This document shows, piece after piece, positions 6,663 through 7,463 of a stretch of 7,463 nucleotides of DNA (position 1 is the stretch's first letter; every line of letters starts with the position of its first letter). Below the pieces are notes generated by a model. The model saw only the letters and a list, made by a program, of their open reading frames with translations. It was not told the origin of the DNA and did no database searches. The DNA comes from Chitinophaga pinensis (GTDB lineage: Bacteria; Bacteroidota; Bacteroidia; M30B66). The position numbers and the translations under genes are program-made. Location of the stretch: assembly GCA_943330985.1 (NCBI GenBank), contig CALQJV010000048.1, positions 1 through 7,463 on the forward strand, given 5' to 3'.

Positions 6663-7247
6663 TCAGAAGGCTAGAATTTCCTCGTAGAGTTCTTTAACAG
6701 GTAAGCCCATTACATTGAAAAATGAGCCATTAATTTTCTCAACTCCAACATAACCAATCCATTCTTGAATACCATAAGCGCCCGCTTTGTCTAATGGACG
6801 ATATGTTTCGGTATAATAATGAATTTCTTCTTCCATCAATTGTCTGAATGTGACTTCAGTAATGACATAAAATGAAAAACTTTTCTTAGATGATGTTAGA
6901 CTCACAGCGGTGATTACTTCATGTGTTTTACCAGAAAGTTTATTGAGCATCCATCGTGCTTCGGTTAAATCGCTTGGCTTGTTTAAGACTTGATTATTCA
7001 ACCAAACAATGGTGTCGGCAGTGATTATAATCTGGTTTTCTTGAATGTTCTTTTTTGCTTCATCGGCTTTTAATCGGGATAGAAACAATGGGATGGCCTC
7101 ACGTTGAAGCTTCACGGGAAAATGCTCTTCCACATCCAATTTCATGATTTCGAATGGAACACCCAAATCGCTTAATAACTGCTGGCGACGAGGAGAAGCA
7201 GAAGCCAATATCAGTTGGGTACCCGCAAGTTTCTTTAGTAATTGCAT
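6663..7247 (-). CDS. maf: Maf family nucleotide pyrophosphatase
   Basis: A 194-residue cytoplasmic enzyme of the Maf/YhdE group, which hydrolyses nucleoside triphosphates (dTTP, UTP or modified pyrimidine nucleotides) to monophosphate and pyrophosphate. It is linked to nucleotide-pool cleaning and septum control. Motifs in order: LILASASPRR at 12-21, TADTIV at 76-81 with the catalytic-type Asp78, LNKPSDLTEAR at 88-98, LSGKTHEVITAV at 104-115, DKAGAYGIQ at 153-161 and FNVMGLPV at 177-184. All signature elements and the normal length are present. Which nucleotide is preferred cannot be read from this with confidence. The reading frame stays open upstream to 7409, but that extension overlaps the preceding gene out of frame. 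The ATG at 7247 gives the family start just before ILASASPRR. It begins 2 nt after the stop of the upstream membrane-protein gene, so the two are almost certainly co-transcribed. Confidence 0.96.
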   Translation of the reverse strand: MQLLKKLAGTQLILASASPRRQQLLSDLGVPFEIMKLDVEEHFPVKLQREAIPLFLSRLKADEAKKNIQENQIIITADTIVWLNNQVLNKPSDLTEARWMLNKLSGKTHEVITAVSLTSSKKSFSFYVITEVTFRQLMEEEIHYYTETYRPLDKAGAYGIQEWIGYVGVEKINGSFFNVMGLPVKELYEEILAF

Positions 7248-7249
7248 AA

Positions 7250-7463
7250 TTAAACAGTAAACCGAAAGACGAACATCGAAATTATTCCTGATACAATGAG
7301 CAATTTGCAAACGGTAGATGCAAATGAATAATGTAGCTTCTGATTGGCTCGTGTAATCCAAATTATAATGAGCATTAAAGGAATAATTACTGCAACAAGC
7401 AAATACCAAAACAAACCTAAAAAATTAGAAGTCCAGAGTAATTTTTCAATTACTCCAATCAGA
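7250..7463 (-). CDS. C-terminus of a membrane protein, probably UbiA-family prenyltransferase (partial)
   Basis: An open frame enters from the right edge and ends at TAA (7250-7252), giving 70 residues. Two hydrophobic helices are visible, about residues 15-36 (FLGLFWYLLVAVIIPLML and following) and 51-67 (VCKLLIVSGIISMFVFR), joined by a polar loop TRANQKLHYSFAST. It ends RFTV. The two-helix end, the loop and the position directly upstream of maf resemble the C-terminus of the UbiA-family geranylgeranylglycerol-phosphate geranylgeranyltransferase-like proteins that, as I recall, sit next to maf in many Bacteroidota. The catalytic Asp-rich motifs would lie beyond the window, so the product is an inference. 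The coding nature is better supported: open frame to the edge, membrane pattern, and a 2-nt junction with maf. Confidence 0.6.
   Translation of the reverse strand, partial: LIGVIEKLLWTSNFLGLFWYLLVAVIIPLMLIIIWITRANQKLHYSFASTVCKLLIVSGIISMFVFRFTV

Noticed and set aside
7248..7409. N-terminal extension of maf by 54 codons
   Set aside because: The extension is in-frame but overlaps the upstream membrane-protein gene in another frame, and Maf proteins begin just before the ILASASPRR motif, as from the ATG at 7247.
1..7463. Search for CRISPR array, tRNA/rRNA, insertion sequence, phage or defence genes
   Set aside because: I saw no regularly spaced direct repeats, tRNA-like cloverleaf, transposase motif or nuclease/toxin pair; almost all of the window is accounted for by minus-strand genes of recognisable families.

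Overview
The window is AT-rich, and all nine supported genes lie on the minus strand, so transcription runs from high to low coordinates. Several features point to the phylum Bacteroidota: a secreted protein with a type A type IX secretion (T9SS) C-terminal sorting domain, the DUF1573-yajC-YbbR-coaE gene order, starts with no clear Shine-Dalgarno site and A-rich leaders, and candidate promoters close to the Bacteroidota -7 consensus TAnnTTTG. A Flavobacteriales-like or Sphingobacteriales-like organism is my guess; the sequence does not fix the order.

Right edge, read first by the polymerase (7463 to about 6620): the C-terminus of a membrane protein, probably a UbiA-family prenyltransferase, ends 2 nt before maf, a nucleotide pyrophosphatase of the Maf/YhdE family. 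After a 42-nt gap that holds a perfect 7-bp hairpin comes a 597-residue secreted multidomain T9SS protein (4827-6620).

Centre (4691 to 2247): a 135-nt AT-rich gap carries a candidate promoter and overlapping inverted repeats. It is followed by a tight cluster: a DUF1573 lipoprotein, yajC (Sec translocon accessory subunit), a YbbR/CdaR-like membrane-anchored protein and coaE (last step of coenzyme A synthesis). Gaps here are 20, 5 and 68 nt, so the first three genes at least are probably one operon.

Left part (2201 to 1): a bifunctional NAD(P)HX epimerase/dehydratase (nnrE-nnrD fusion) follows coaE after 45 nt. Beyond a 69-nt gap with a second candidate promoter lies the 5' portion of a DUF2167 gene, cut by the window edge.

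The content is mostly housekeeping: cofactor synthesis and repair, nucleotide-pool or division-linked pyrophosphatase, and envelope and secretion functions, with one accessory-type surface or secreted protein between two conserved blocks. I see no mobile element, CRISPR array, RNA gene, phage gene or defence system, and no clear new biological system. The points most worth a second look are the T9SS protein and the hairpin before it, the YbbR protein away from any cyclase gene, and the DUF2167 gene.
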